From Collinsella stercoris DSM 13279 (lineage in GTDB: Bacteria; Actinomycetota; Coriobacteriia; Coriobacteriales; Coriobacteriaceae), in the NCBI RefSeq assembly GCF_020735465.1, contig NZ_CP085935.1, positions 2,232,001 through 2,296,000 on the forward strand: 64,000 bases of DNA. The letters are read 5' to 3'. The notes beneath the pieces were generated by a model, which ran no database searches, had not been told where the DNA came from, and saw nothing but the letters and a program-made list of their open reading frames with translations. The position numbers and the translations under genes are program-made. This document shows, piece after piece, positions 19,380 to 27,431 of this stretch. The stretch's first letter is position 1. Each line of letters starts with the position of its first letter.

Positions 19380-19418
19380 CGAGGGGAACGGGCGCGAGGG
19401 CGTCGGTTCCCCTCGTCG
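19380..19418 (+). terminator. Hairpin terminator after ilvE
   Basis: The perfect stem CGAGGGGAAC / GTTCCCCTCG (19380-19389 and 19406-19415) starts 30 bases after the ilvE stop. Only a short T-rich tail follows. Confidence 0.6.
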
Positions 19419-19621
19419 TTTCAAGGCGAGTGCCCCCGGGGCCGCGCGGAACCCTCGGCAACGGCGCGTGGGCTTGGGGTGAAGAATAAGAAGATGCGCT
19501 CCAAAACGCATATTCGGGACGCATCTTTTCGTTCATACTGGGTGTATCCCTTTGTGGCCTTGCCGCAAACGCATCTTAAACGCAGCCATCCCCATGTGGA
19601 GGGCGGACCCGAGGAGGACAT

Positions 19622-21427
19622 ATGCCTCAGCATCGCAATAAGGCGGTTGTCGCCGGACTTGCCGTTACGCTTGCGTTCGGCGGTGTTGCCCTGCCTGCCG
19701 TCGCCAGCACGGAGCAGGCGCCTGCCACGGACAGCGACCCCAACGGCGTGGGGGATCCCGCGCCCGCGGACTACGACAAGGCGGACTACTACGAGGGCAC
19801 CGAGGGCGTTGCAACGTTCGCCTCGGCTCGTTCTGCCTCTACGCTTTCCCCCGTGTCGCTTTCCGACGAGATGAAGTACTTCACCAAGTACGAGAGCGGT
19901 TGCGATTACGACAAGGGCCTCTCGTATGGCGACGGCTACAACGCGATGGGCTACTACCAGTTTGACCGCCGCTACAGCCTGCTGCCGTTTATCGAGCAGG
20001 TGTACGGCTACAACTCCACCAAGTACGACATGCTCAGGGCGGCGCTCGCGTATCGCGATGTGCTGCAAAATCCGTCGTACGAGATGTACGACTACACGTC
20101 GCGCCAGCTCAGCGCGCCCGCGCAGATCCTCAACGGGGCGTGGCACGCGGCGTATGCGGCCGACCCCGCTGAGTTCTCCGCCCTGCAGGATTCCTATGCG
20201 TATAACAACTACTACCTGCCGGTTCAGAGCTCCCTGCTCAACACCTACGGCGTTGACGTGCGCGACCGCGCGGATTGCGTCAAGGGCCTGGTGTGGGGCA
20301 TGTGCAACCTGTTTGGCCAGGGCGGCGTGCAAAAGTTCTTTAAGGGCGCGAACATCGACAACAGCATGACCGATCGCGAGCTGATTACGGCTCTGTGCGA
20401 CACGGTGGTTGAGTACGTCGACGATTGGTATCCCAGCCAGCCTCAGTATTGGGACGGCTGGAAGAACCGCTATAAGAAGGAAAAGGCCACCTGCCTGGCG
20501 TACATGGACCAGCATGACGCGGAGCAGAACGCGAACGGCCAGGGGCAGACGGACGATCAGCCGAATGCCGACGAGCCCGGGCAGGACGATTCCGGTGCCG
20601 GTCTCCCGATCGCGCCCGATGCCCCCAACGGCTCCGAGGGGCAGAATGGCGATGGGGGTGGCTCGCAAGGCGATGCCGATTCCGGCGAGAGCGGCTCGGA
20701 TGGCGGAGCGGCGCATGGCGGCGATTCGGGTTCGGATGGTGCCGTGACGCCCGAGGGCGGCCAGGGTTCCGATGCCGAGCAGAACGCCGGTGGCAGCCAG
20801 AACTCCGATGATGATGCGGACGACGCCCCCAACGCTTCGGTCCCCGATGGCAATGCGGGCCAGGGCTCGTCGGGTGACCAGGAGAACGCGGGCGGTTCGG
20901 GGTCCGGCAGCGCAGGCAACTCCGGGTCCGCGCAGGGCGGCACCGGCAACAACGGCGGCTCGACGCAGGACGGCTCCGCAGGTACGGGCAACTCCGCAGG
21001 TACGGACGGCTCCACGGGCAACGGCTCCACGCAGGACACCACGACCGGCGGCGGTTCCACGCATGCCGGGGAGGGTCAGGGCTCGTCGGACGACGAGCAG
21101 ACGGATGCCTCCACGGGCGATGAGGAGGACGACGGCAAGACGACCCCGAAGGACCCTGCGCCTCAGCAGAACACCACGCGCGACCCCATGAATTCGCTCG
21201 GCACCACGGGTGACAAGACCACCTCTGGCCAGGGGGACGGCGCGCAGGGCACCTCGGCTTCCGGTGCGGGCAAGGCGACTGCGGGCGGACTGCCGGGCAC
21301 GGGCGACATCGCGACGATGGTGCTGACCGGCGCGGCGGGTCTTGCCGTCGCTGGCTCCTCGTTCCTCTCTCTTGCCAAGAAGGAGCGCGCGGGGGTCGAC
21401 GAGAGCGCCGATTCCAACGACGAATAA
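19622..21427 (+). CDS. Sortase-anchored secreted protein with lysozyme-like N-terminal domain
   Basis: A 601-residue surface protein. The signal peptide spans about residues 1-29 (cleavage near AVAST). A globular domain of about 240 residues follows, with YESGCDYDKG and GYNAMGYYQFDRRY, reminiscent of phage-type lysozyme or transglycosylase domains; the muralytic role is inferred and the catalytic Glu is not proven. Residues about 300-540 are a low-complexity Gly/Ser/Asp/Asn/Gln-rich stalk. The C-terminus has LPGTG (21290-21304), a hydrophobic helix and an acidic tail after KKER, an LPXTG-type anchor. The GGAGGACAT ribosome site precedes the ATG. Confidence 0.8.
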   Translation: MPQHRNKAVVAGLAVTLAFGGVALPAVASTEQAPATDSDPNGVGDPAPADYDKADYYEGTEGVATFASARSASTLSPVSLSDEMKYFTKYESGCDYDKGLSYGDGYNAMGYYQFDRRYSLLPFIEQVYGYNSTKYDMLRAALAYRDVLQNPSYEMYDYTSRQLSAPAQILNGAWHAAYAADPAEFSALQDSYAYNNYYLPVQSSLLNTYGVDVRDRADCVKGLVWGMCNLFGQGGVQKFFKGANIDNSMTDRELITALCDTVVEYVDDWYPSQPQYWDGWKNRYKKEKATCLAYMDQHDAEQNANGQGQTDDQPNADEPGQDDSGAGLPIAPDAPNGSEGQNGDGGGSQGDADSGESGSDGGAAHGGDSGSDGAVTPEGGQGSDAEQNAGGSQNSDDDADDAPNASVPDGNAGQGSSGDQENAGGSGSGSAGNSGSAQGGTGNNGGSTQDGSAGTGNSAGTDGSTGNGSTQDTTTGGGSTHAGEGQGSSDDEQTDASTGDEEDDGKTTPKDPAPQQNTTRDPMNSLGTTGDKTTSGQGDGAQGTSASGAGKATAGGLPGTGDIATMVLTGAAGLAVAGSSFLSLAKKERAGVDESADSNDE

Positions 21428-21523
21428 CGCATGGCGTTTTAGGCGCGCACGGTGGCGCGCCCTGTGGCACGCCCTGCAGGCGATGCGTCCAGTGCGCGCT
21501 GTCCCGTTGGCGAGGCAGCCACC

Positions 21524-21564
21524 ACGCGCCTCGGACCGCTTGCAAGCGGCCGGGGCGCGTTTTT
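21524..21564 (+). terminator. Intrinsic terminator before pyrE
   Basis: The stem ACGCGCC-TCGG-ACCGCTT pairs with AAGCGG-CCGG-GGCGCGT and ends in TTTTT, 97 bases after the anchored-protein stop and upstream of pyrE. Confidence 0.85.
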
Positions 21565-21628
21565 GCTACCCTTACAGGCAGCCAATACATGCTCAGCACT
21601 ATGACCGGGCAGGTCGAAGGGAGTCCTC

Positions 21629-22312
21629 ATGGAGGCTTACAAGCAAGAGTTCATCGAGTTCATGGTCGAGTCCGACGTGCTCAAGTTCGGCGACTTCACG
21701 CTCAAGAGCGGCCGCAAGTCCCCGTTCTTCATGAACGCCGGCGCCTACGTGACGGGCGAGCAGCTCATGCGCCTGGGCGAGTACTACGCTCGCGCCATCC
21801 ACGACAACTTCGGCCTGGACTTCGACGTGGTGTTCGGCCCCGCCTACAAGGGCATCCCGCTGTCCGTGGTGACCGCCATCGCCATGCACAAGCTGTACGG
21901 CAAGGAGGTCAAGTACTGCTCCGACCGCAAGGAGGTCAAGGACCACGGCGCCGACAAGGGCGGCATGCTGGGCTACGAGCTCAAGGACGGCGATCGCGTG
22001 GTGATGGTCGAGGACGTGACCACCTCCGGCAAGTCCATCGACGAGACCTACCCCAAGCTCATGAACGCCGCGAACGTCGAGGTCAAGGGCCTGATCGTGA
22101 GTCTCAACCGCATGGAGGTCGGCAAGGGCGGCGTGACCACCGCTCAAAAGGAGATCGAGGCCAAGTACGGGTTCCCGGTGGCGAGCATCGTGTCCATGGC
22201 CGAGGTGACCGAGCATCTCTACAACCGCGAGGTTGCCGGCCGCGTGGTGATCGACGACGAGCTCAAGGCCGCGATCGACGCCTACTACGAGCAGTACGGC
22301 GCGCGCGCCTAG
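21629..22312 (+). CDS. pyrE: Orotate phosphoribosyltransferase
   Basis: Converts orotate and PRPP to OMP in pyrimidine synthesis. The 227-residue product has FGDFTLKSGRKSPFF at the N-terminus, GPAYKGIPL, KEVKDHG and the PRPP-binding motif VVMVEDVTTSGKS. Length is normal. It stands alone between terminators, away from other pyr genes in this window. The AAGGGAG ribosome site lies upstream. Confidence 0.95.
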   Translation: MEAYKQEFIEFMVESDVLKFGDFTLKSGRKSPFFMNAGAYVTGEQLMRLGEYYARAIHDNFGLDFDVVFGPAYKGIPLSVVTAIAMHKLYGKEVKYCSDRKEVKDHGADKGGMLGYELKDGDRVVMVEDVTTSGKSIDETYPKLMNAANVEVKGLIVSLNRMEVGKGGVTTAQKEIEAKYGFPVASIVSMAEVTEHLYNREVAGRVVIDDELKAAIDAYYEQYGARA

Positions 22313-22612
22313 ACCCGCGGCGTCCCGTCTCGGCGCGTGGCCGCCGTGCCGGACAGCCCGTTTGTGGTCAGTTCAGTGCCAGACATATTTCGCATGAAAT
22401 GAGCCTCGGAGTGCATAAGCTCCGGGGCTCACGTGTTGACGCGTGCCACGTGTCCGTATACGCCGTTCGCCGATGAACGGTTCCCTTTTGGCGGCATCCC
22501 CACGCGCGCGTTGAGGGTGCGGTCCGGGCTCGGCTATTATCACAGCATTCTGCTAGGTTGTGGCACCGTGACGCGCATGGGGTGCGTACGCCACCGATGC
22601 TGGGAGGAAGCG

Positions 22613-23173
22613 ATGAAGAAGAAGTTCTGGGCCATTCCGATGGTGCTGGTGGCGGCGTTGTGCACGGCGTTGCTGAGCGCGTGCGGCGGCCCTTCGGTCG
22701 AGGAGCTCATTCGCCAGGATCTCGAGAGCGCATTTGGCGAGATCTCCGCCGACGATGAAGAGCTGGTGGAGGCCATGAGCGAGAGCTCCAGCGGCAGCTT
22801 TGAGATGCTCGGCATCGATACGCAGGATTTTGCCGAGAGCTACCTCGACGGGTTTGAGTACAAGATCGACGAGGTGACCGTTGACGAGGAGAACGGCGTG
22901 GCGACCGCCGTGGTCAAGGTGAAGATGAAGTCCGTCACCGACATCATGACCGAGTTCTCCAGCCAGTTCGAGACCTGGATTATGGGGCTCGACCAGAGCG
23001 CGCTTCCCACCGAGGAAGAGCTGTACGCCAAGGGCGGCGAGATTTTGATGGAGGTGACCAAGGCGGCCGAGCCCCACGAGAGCGACGTCGTCATCGACTA
23101 CGCCAAGGACGATGAGGGCACGTGGAAGGCTGCCGAGGACGCCGAGATGGCCATCATGGACGCCATGCTGTAG
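22613..23173 (+). CDS. Putative lipoprotein
   Basis: A 186-residue protein starting MKKKFWAIPMVLVAALC with lipobox LLSAC, so it should be lipid-anchored at Cys23. The mature part is acidic and mixed alpha/beta (DLESAFGEISADDEELVEAM ... VDEENGVATAVVKVKMKSV), resembling DUF5105/DUF4878-type small extracellular domains. Function is not known. The start at 22613 is chosen for the signal peptide and the GGGAGGAAGCG ribosome site. A strong terminator follows. Confidence 0.75.
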   Translation: MKKKFWAIPMVLVAALCTALLSACGGPSVEELIRQDLESAFGEISADDEELVEAMSESSSGSFEMLGIDTQDFAESYLDGFEYKIDEVTVDEENGVATAVVKVKMKSVTDIMTEFSSQFETWIMGLDQSALPTEEELYAKGGEILMEVTKAAEPHESDVVIDYAKDDEGTWKAAEDAEMAIMDAML

Positions 23174-23278
23174 CGACTGCTCGCGCCTGTGCGTCTCCCT
23201 TTTTGGCGCCGACGGTAACGTGACGTCGGATTGCCCACTCATCTGAGTCTCAACGAATGACGGCTACCGACGGCTGAT

Positions 23279-23339
23279 AAAAAGCGGTTGCACCAATGCC
23301 CGGGATTATCGCGTCCGGGCGGCGGTGCAGCCGCTTTTT
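23279..23339. terminator. Strong bidirectional terminator
   Basis: The stem AAAAAGCGGTTGCACC / GGTGCAGCCGCTTTTT has an inner CCCGG / CCGGG pairing. It separates the convergent lipoprotein and HAD genes. Confidence 0.9.
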
Positions 23340-23418
23340 GCCGTACAGGGCTCGACCCGCCGGCGTGGTGAGATTTATGCCGGTTGCAGAGGCGATATTT
23401 GCTAGAGGGGATTTGCGG

Positions 23419-24090
23419 TTAGCGCTCGGCCGGCATTCCGGTCACGATGTCGAGCAGCTCCATGGGCGTGTCGACAACGTAATCGGCACCCGCTTCCTCG
23501 AGCTCGCGGCGCCCGCGGAAGCCCCAGGCAACACCGCAGGCGTGCAGCCCCGCGTTATGCCCGCAGGCGATGTCGACATTCGAATCGCCCACATAGAGCG
23601 TTGCGGCGGGATCGGCCCCCAAGCGCTCGAGGACATGTAGCGTGATGGGGGCTTCGGGCTTGGGCGGGAACGCGTCGATGCGTCCCTGAACCACGTCGAA
23701 GCGGTCGCCAAAGTACTTGCGGACGAGCGGTTCGGTGGCGGCGTGGTCCTTGTTGGAGAGCACCGAGAGGCTTACGCCCTCGTTGCCGAGTTGATCGAGA
23801 AGCGTAAGGATTCCCTCGTACGGGGCGGTGTGGTCTTCGCGATGCTCGGCATAGTAGGAGCGGTAATCGGCGAGGGCCTGCTCAAGAACGCGGCCGTCCC
23901 CGGCAAACTCCGCGGGAATGAGGCGCTCGACCAGCTTGACCTGGCCATTGCCCACCTTGTAGCGGAACTGGTCCTGCGTGAAGGTTGGCCAGCCGCGCAT
24001 TTTGCATACATGGTTGCCCGCGCAGGCAAGATCTTCAAGGGTGTTGAGTAGCGTTCCATCTAAATCAAATATCACATGCGTGTAGGTCAT
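23419..24090 (-). CDS. HAD-superfamily phosphatase, phosphoglycolate phosphatase-like
   Basis: A 223-residue HAD hydrolase. Motif I is FDLDGTLLNT (nucleophile and acid Asp), motif II is the Ser of VLSNKD, motif III a Lys near PPKPEAP and motif IV GDSNVDIACGHNAG. The cap is alpha-helical (subclass I). The closest shape is Gph or PpaX-like phosphoglycolate or pyrophosphate phosphatases; the true substrate cannot be read off. It stands alone and is convergent with the lipoprotein gene. Confidence 0.85.
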   Translation of the reverse strand: MTYTHVIFDLDGTLLNTLEDLACAGNHVCKMRGWPTFTQDQFRYKVGNGQVKLVERLIPAEFAGDGRVLEQALADYRSYYAEHREDHTAPYEGILTLLDQLGNEGVSLSVLSNKDHAATEPLVRKYFGDRFDVVQGRIDAFPPKPEAPITLHVLERLGADPAATLYVGDSNVDIACGHNAGLHACGVAWGFRGRRELEEAGADYVVDTPMELLDIVTGMPAER

Positions 24091-24420
24091 GCGGCGCGCC
24101 TTTCGACTGAGGTTTAAGCGCTGCCATGATAGCGCAACCCTTGTTCGTGGGAGTTTGAAGCATGAATGCGGGTCGATGTGGACCGCTTATTTCAAGAGGG
24201 CGAGTTCGCCGTCTGAAGTGCCCTAGTTTATTTCGCGGCGGCATCGGTTTATTCCAATTAGCCGCCGTTCGACTTTCGGTAGCTAAGCCCTCATTGCACT
24301 GATTGCATGAGTTGTTGCAGCCCTCATCAGGGGAGGAGTAGCGTAAAGCCATGGGGAGTGCATTGAGAGGCAGTGGGGCCTGAGTTTCCCGTAGTCCCGT
24401 GTATCCGAAAGGAGCCTTGC
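24091..24420. other. Intergenic region, no gene seen
   Basis: About 330 bases between the divergent HAD and HicB-like genes. I looked for a HicA toxin reading frame next to the HicB-like gene and found none. The ribosome site GAAAGGAG lies at the right edge. Confidence 0.5.
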
Positions 24421-24822
24421 ATGAAGAAAGATGACCGGTACTTTTATCCTGCGGTATTTACGTATGAGCCCGATTGCGAAATAGCCGTGACCCTCCCGGA
24501 TTTTGATGTGGCAACGAGCGGCGTGGATGAGGGCGACGCGCTCATGAGCGCGCGAGAGCTGTTGGGTATCACCATTTTTGGCATGGAGCAGGATGGGGAG
24601 GAATTGCCCGTTCCCTCGCATGTCAACGATGTGAAGGTTGAGGAGAACGAGCGTGCTGTGCTCGTTGATGTGTTCATGCCGTCCATTCGCATGGCCAACG
24701 TGAATAAGTCCGTCACACGTACAGTGACGTTGCCCGCTTGGCTCAACGCGCTTGCCATGGAGAACGGGGAGAACTTCTCTCAGGTGTTGCAGGAAGGGCT
24801 GCGCCAGCGTTTGGCGGTGTAG
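24421..24822 (+). CDS. HicB-like antitoxin-family protein (orphan)
   Basis: A 133-residue protein with the partial RNase-H-like HicB fold (YPAVFTYEPDCEIAVTLPDF ... GDALMSARELLG) and a C-terminal ribbon-helix-helix or HTH-like segment (VTLPAWLNALAMENGENFSQVLQEGL). HicB proteins usually neutralise HicA mRNA interferases, but no hicA is visible on either side, so this is an orphan antitoxin or a stand-alone regulator. The start at 24421 has GAAAGGAG upstream. Confidence 0.75.
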   Translation: MKKDDRYFYPAVFTYEPDCEIAVTLPDFDVATSGVDEGDALMSARELLGITIFGMEQDGEELPVPSHVNDVKVEENERAVLVDVFMPSIRMANVNKSVTRTVTLPAWLNALAMENGENFSQVLQEGLRQRLAV

Positions 24823-24872
24823 CGAGTGACGTCGGGTGTCTGTGGCTGGGGCGTTCGGGGCCATCTAAGCAA

Positions 24873-24904
24873 ACAGGCCGGAGCGCGCGTGCACTCCGGC
24901 CTGT
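24873..24904. terminator. Terminator between hicB-like gene and tRNA-Gln
   Basis: The perfect stem ACAGGCCGGAG / CTCCGGCCTGT with a 10-base loop has T-rich flanks on both sides (CTTTTT on the plus strand, TTTGCTT on the minus). Confidence 0.85.
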
Positions 24905-24912
24905 GACCTTTT

Positions 24913-24986
24913 TGGCTGGGGTAGAGGGATTCGAACCCCCGTAACTGGTACCAAAAACCAGGGTCCTGCCGCTGGACGATACCCCA
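24913..24986 (-). tRNA. tRNA-Gln (UUG)
   Basis: The minus strand folds as a full cloverleaf: acceptor TGGGGTA / TACCCCA, anticodon stem CTGGT / ACCAG with loop TTTTGGT (anticodon TTG), and T-arm GGGGGTTCGAATCCC-type sequence. CCA is encoded at the 3' end. Confidence 0.93.
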
Positions 24987-25031
24987 ATCGCGGTGGTCGC
25001 GTAACAGCGCGACCGTTATAGTGTAGCGTAC

Positions 25032-25940
25032 CTAGTCGCTCAGTGCATCGCACAAACCGTCGAGCAGGCGAACCGCCAGGGTTTGTGCATCACTTGCGGT
25101 GAACATGCCGTACTCCGTGATCCCGGTGAGCTCGATACGGAGCAGGATGGGTTTGGAGGTGGCGGCGGCAACGGCGGTCTTGATGCGCAGAGAGAGGTTC
25201 TGGCATTCGGCAAGCGCGATGGTGGCGCGGGGTTCGGCATCCTCGGGCAGCTCGTCGGAGGCGACCTCGACGATGAGGTCCACGTCCTTTGGCGCGGTGT
25301 CATCGTACAAAACGATGCCGCTACCGTCGGTGGTTGCCGAGGCGATGTTCCACACGCGCGACGCGACGTTGCGCGCGATGGCGTCCTCGCCGCCAATGGC
25401 GATGTGCCAGCTCTCGAGCACGTTCGCAGCGCGGGCAAAGCCCATGCGCGCCTCGGCCTCGACGTCGATCACCGAGGGCTTGCCCTCCCATACGTGATGC
25501 AGGCGGTTGATGTAGGCGAACGTGTCTTGGAACGCCATGCCGTCGGCAAAGAGCCCCACGTTCTCCTGGAATTGCTGGAGCGCCGCCTCGGTGTGCGGGC
25601 CAAAAAAGCCGTCGTCGACGCCGCAGGCAAAGCCAAGGGTGTTGAGGGCGCGCTGCAGTGCCTGCACGTCTGCGCCGTGGAAGTTGGGCAAGCGCAGGTA
25701 CAGGGTGCGGTCACCCAGCTTATAGGACGCGTCGACTAGGGCGCTCCATGCGGCGCCATCAACCTCGTCACCCGGCTCGAGGCCCTGGCTGGCGCGAAAC
25801 GCGCGCACGGCGGCGGCGGAAGTGGTGCCGAACTCCTTTGCGGACGTCTCGGCCTCGTCAATCGTATATCCCAAGGAGGTCAGGCGCGTCTGCACGTCCT
25901 CGACGGCAGGCCCCTGCATTCCCTGTGCAATGGACTCCAT
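25032..25940 (-). CDS. Peptidoglycan-binding-domain protein
   Basis: A 302-residue cytoplasmic-looking protein (no signal peptide) with two PG_binding_1 repeats: about residues 5-70 (GPAVEDVQTRLTSLGYTID ... AVRAFRASQGL) and about 88-140 (GADVQALQRALNTLGF ... TEAALQQFQ). The C-terminal about 150 residues fall where CwlM-type proteins carry an amidase-like domain, but I see no zinc-ligand set and the fold is unclear. It lies downstream of trxA on the same strand, as in the actinobacterial trxA-cwlM arrangement, so a role in regulating wall synthesis is plausible but inferred. Confidence 0.75.
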   Translation of the reverse strand: MESIAQGMQGPAVEDVQTRLTSLGYTIDEAETSAKEFGTTSAAAVRAFRASQGLEPGDEVDGAAWSALVDASYKLGDRTLYLRLPNFHGADVQALQRALNTLGFACGVDDGFFGPHTEAALQQFQENVGLFADGMAFQDTFAYINRLHHVWEGKPSVIDVEAEARMGFARAANVLESWHIAIGGEDAIARNVASRVWNIASATTDGSGIVLYDDTAPKDVDLIVEVASDELPEDAEPRATIALAECQNLSLRIKTAVAAATSKPILLRIELTGITEYGMFTASDAQTLAVRLLDGLCDALSD

Positions 25941-26125
25941 GCGGATCCCCTAACAAACCTTGCGCATCGCGGTTCAGAACGCAGTGCGCGGGATTTCGAG
26001 CGCGCGGAATCACCTGCGCCGCGCGACATACACTCTACAGTGTACCAAGCCTGGGGAATGCACGCATAAGCTCCACTGAGCCGATTGAACAGGGGCTCCG
26101 CGCGGCATGTAGGGCCACATAACGC

Positions 26126-26160
26126 AAAAAGCGGCCGCGCCTGGGGGAAGGCGCGGCCGC
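26126..26160 (-). terminator. Intrinsic terminator after trxA
   Basis: On the minus strand the stem GCGGCCGCGCC / GGCGCGGCCGC (8-base loop) is followed by TTTTT, about 70 bases after the trxA stop. It separates trxA from the peptidoglycan-binding gene. Confidence 0.85.
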
Positions 26161-26229
26161 GGGGGTGGGGCGAACGGCGAGGTTGTCGCGATTGCGCGTC
26201 ACCGGGGTTCGCAAGGGGGAGATGAAACC

Positions 26230-26550
26230 CTAGAGATTCGCCTCGATATCGCCCTTGAGCTTGGGCTTGGGCACGGCTCCAACGGAGCGCATGACCTCGG
26301 AACCGCCCTTGAGCATCACGATGGTGGGGATGGACATAACGCCGTACTTCATGGCGAGGTCCTGGTTCTCGTCGACATTGCACTTGGCAACGACGATCTT
26401 GCCCTCCAGCTCGCCGGCGATCTCGTCGACGACGGGGGAGAGCATGCGGCACGGGCCGCACCACGGCGCCCAGAAGTCAATGACAACGGGCAGGTCGTTG
26501 GTAAGCAGGTCGTCAAATGTGGCGGCGTTTGCTTCGATGATGTTGGCCAT
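26230..26550 (-). CDS. trxA: Thioredoxin
   Basis: A 106-residue single-domain thioredoxin with the active site WAPWCGPCRM, the conserved cis-Pro segment SIPTIVML and the KPKL C-terminal helix. It reduces disulphides in cytoplasmic proteins using thioredoxin reductase, whose gene is not in the window. It is divergent from the UDG-like gene and has its own terminator. Confidence 0.95.
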   Translation of the reverse strand: MANIIEANAATFDDLLTNDLPVVIDFWAPWCGPCRMLSPVVDEIAGELEGKIVVAKCNVDENQDLAMKYGVMSIPTIVMLKGGSEVMRSVGAVPKPKLKGDIEANL

Positions 26551-26695
26551 AAGAGCCTCCTGTATGGGTAGGTTCGCGCCGGAGCGGCGCGAGGGTTGTT
26601 CTCATCGAGGTCGTTATACCCACACGCGCGTAGGCGTTACACAGAGCGCTAGAATGTTTTCACATGAATGAGGCGATGCCGGCAAGGGGGAGCGC

Positions 26696-27283
26696 ATGAC
26701 AATCACGACGGGCGAGCGCAAAGAGGCTCTGGCTGCGGCGGTCGAGCAGGAGATGGCGTCGCTCCAAGCACGGGGCGTGAGGGTTTCCGGCAACGCCTTC
26801 TCGCCCGTGCTCCTCGTAAAGGGCGATCTCAACGTGGATGAGCGGCAGGGGGCTGAGCTTTTGTCCGGTGCGGACGGCCGCGCGCTGCGGGCGGCGCTCT
26901 CCGCCATTGGATGGGAGCCCCAGGATTTCTGCACCCTCGCGACGGTGTTTGGAGAGGCGGACCCCTCGATTGCCGATTGCCCGCAGGCGGGTGAGCCCTT
27001 GCCGGTTGATATGCTGCGCGAGGCGGTCGAGGCGCTGGATCCCGAGGCGATCGTTTTGCTAGACAATGCCGCTGCGGACGCCCTGCGGGAGACCTATGCG
27101 GATGCCCTCGCCATTATTGAGGACTTTGACACCGCCATGCTCAAGCCGGGGCTGGTCGCACCCGTGCTCGGTCGTCGCGTGCTGGCCCTCGACGGCTTTG
27201 AGGCCTCGCTTGCCGACCCTGCGCAGAAGCAGCGCATGTGGGCGTACCTCAAGCAGTTGACCCCGCTGGGCGCCCCGTACTAG
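26696..27283 (+). CDS. UDG-fold-like protein, catalytically doubtful
   Basis: A 195-residue protein I do not recognise by name. The pattern VKGDLNVDERQGAELLSGAD followed by LRAALSAIGW resembles the core of family 4/5 uracil-DNA glycosylases (GEAPG..EDRQG.PF.G..G..L), and PEAIVLLDNAAADALRET resembles their second Rossmann strand (P..vv.LG..A..aL). The Fe-S cysteines and catalytic HPS-type motif of real UDGs are not seen, so this may be an inactive relative. It is divergent from trxA and 148 bases before the nadA transcription unit. Confidence 0.5.
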   Translation: MTITTGERKEALAAAVEQEMASLQARGVRVSGNAFSPVLLVKGDLNVDERQGAELLSGADGRALRAALSAIGWEPQDFCTLATVFGEADPSIADCPQAGEPLPVDMLREAVEALDPEAIVLLDNAAADALRETYADALAIIEDFDTAMLKPGLVAPVLGRRVLALDGFEASLADPAQKQRMWAYLKQLTPLGAPY

Positions 27284-27350
27284 GGGGGGTGCCGCTGCGG
27301 GGGCGTGCTCGAAGGTGAGTGCGTGGGCCCGCTCTCGTCGGATTATTTTG

Positions 27351-27413
27351 CTGTCTTGTCACCTGTCTTGTCAGTTGCGTCGTGCAGTGCCATACTTCCT
27401 CCAACAAGACACG
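27351..27413 (+). promoter_or_regulatory. nadA promoter with repeated NiaR-type half-sites
   Basis: Direct repeats CTGTCTTGTCA at 27351-27361 and 27363-27373, plus an inverted copy ACAAGACA at 27404-27411. The second copy supplies a -35 TTGTCA (27368-27373), followed by a 17-base spacer and -10 CATACT (27391-27396). Because niaR ends the same operon, these are probable NiaR operators, which would make the unit self-regulating. The site logic is inferred, not matched to a database motif. Confidence 0.6.
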
Positions 27414-27431
27414 ATTCGTCGGGAGGACGTC

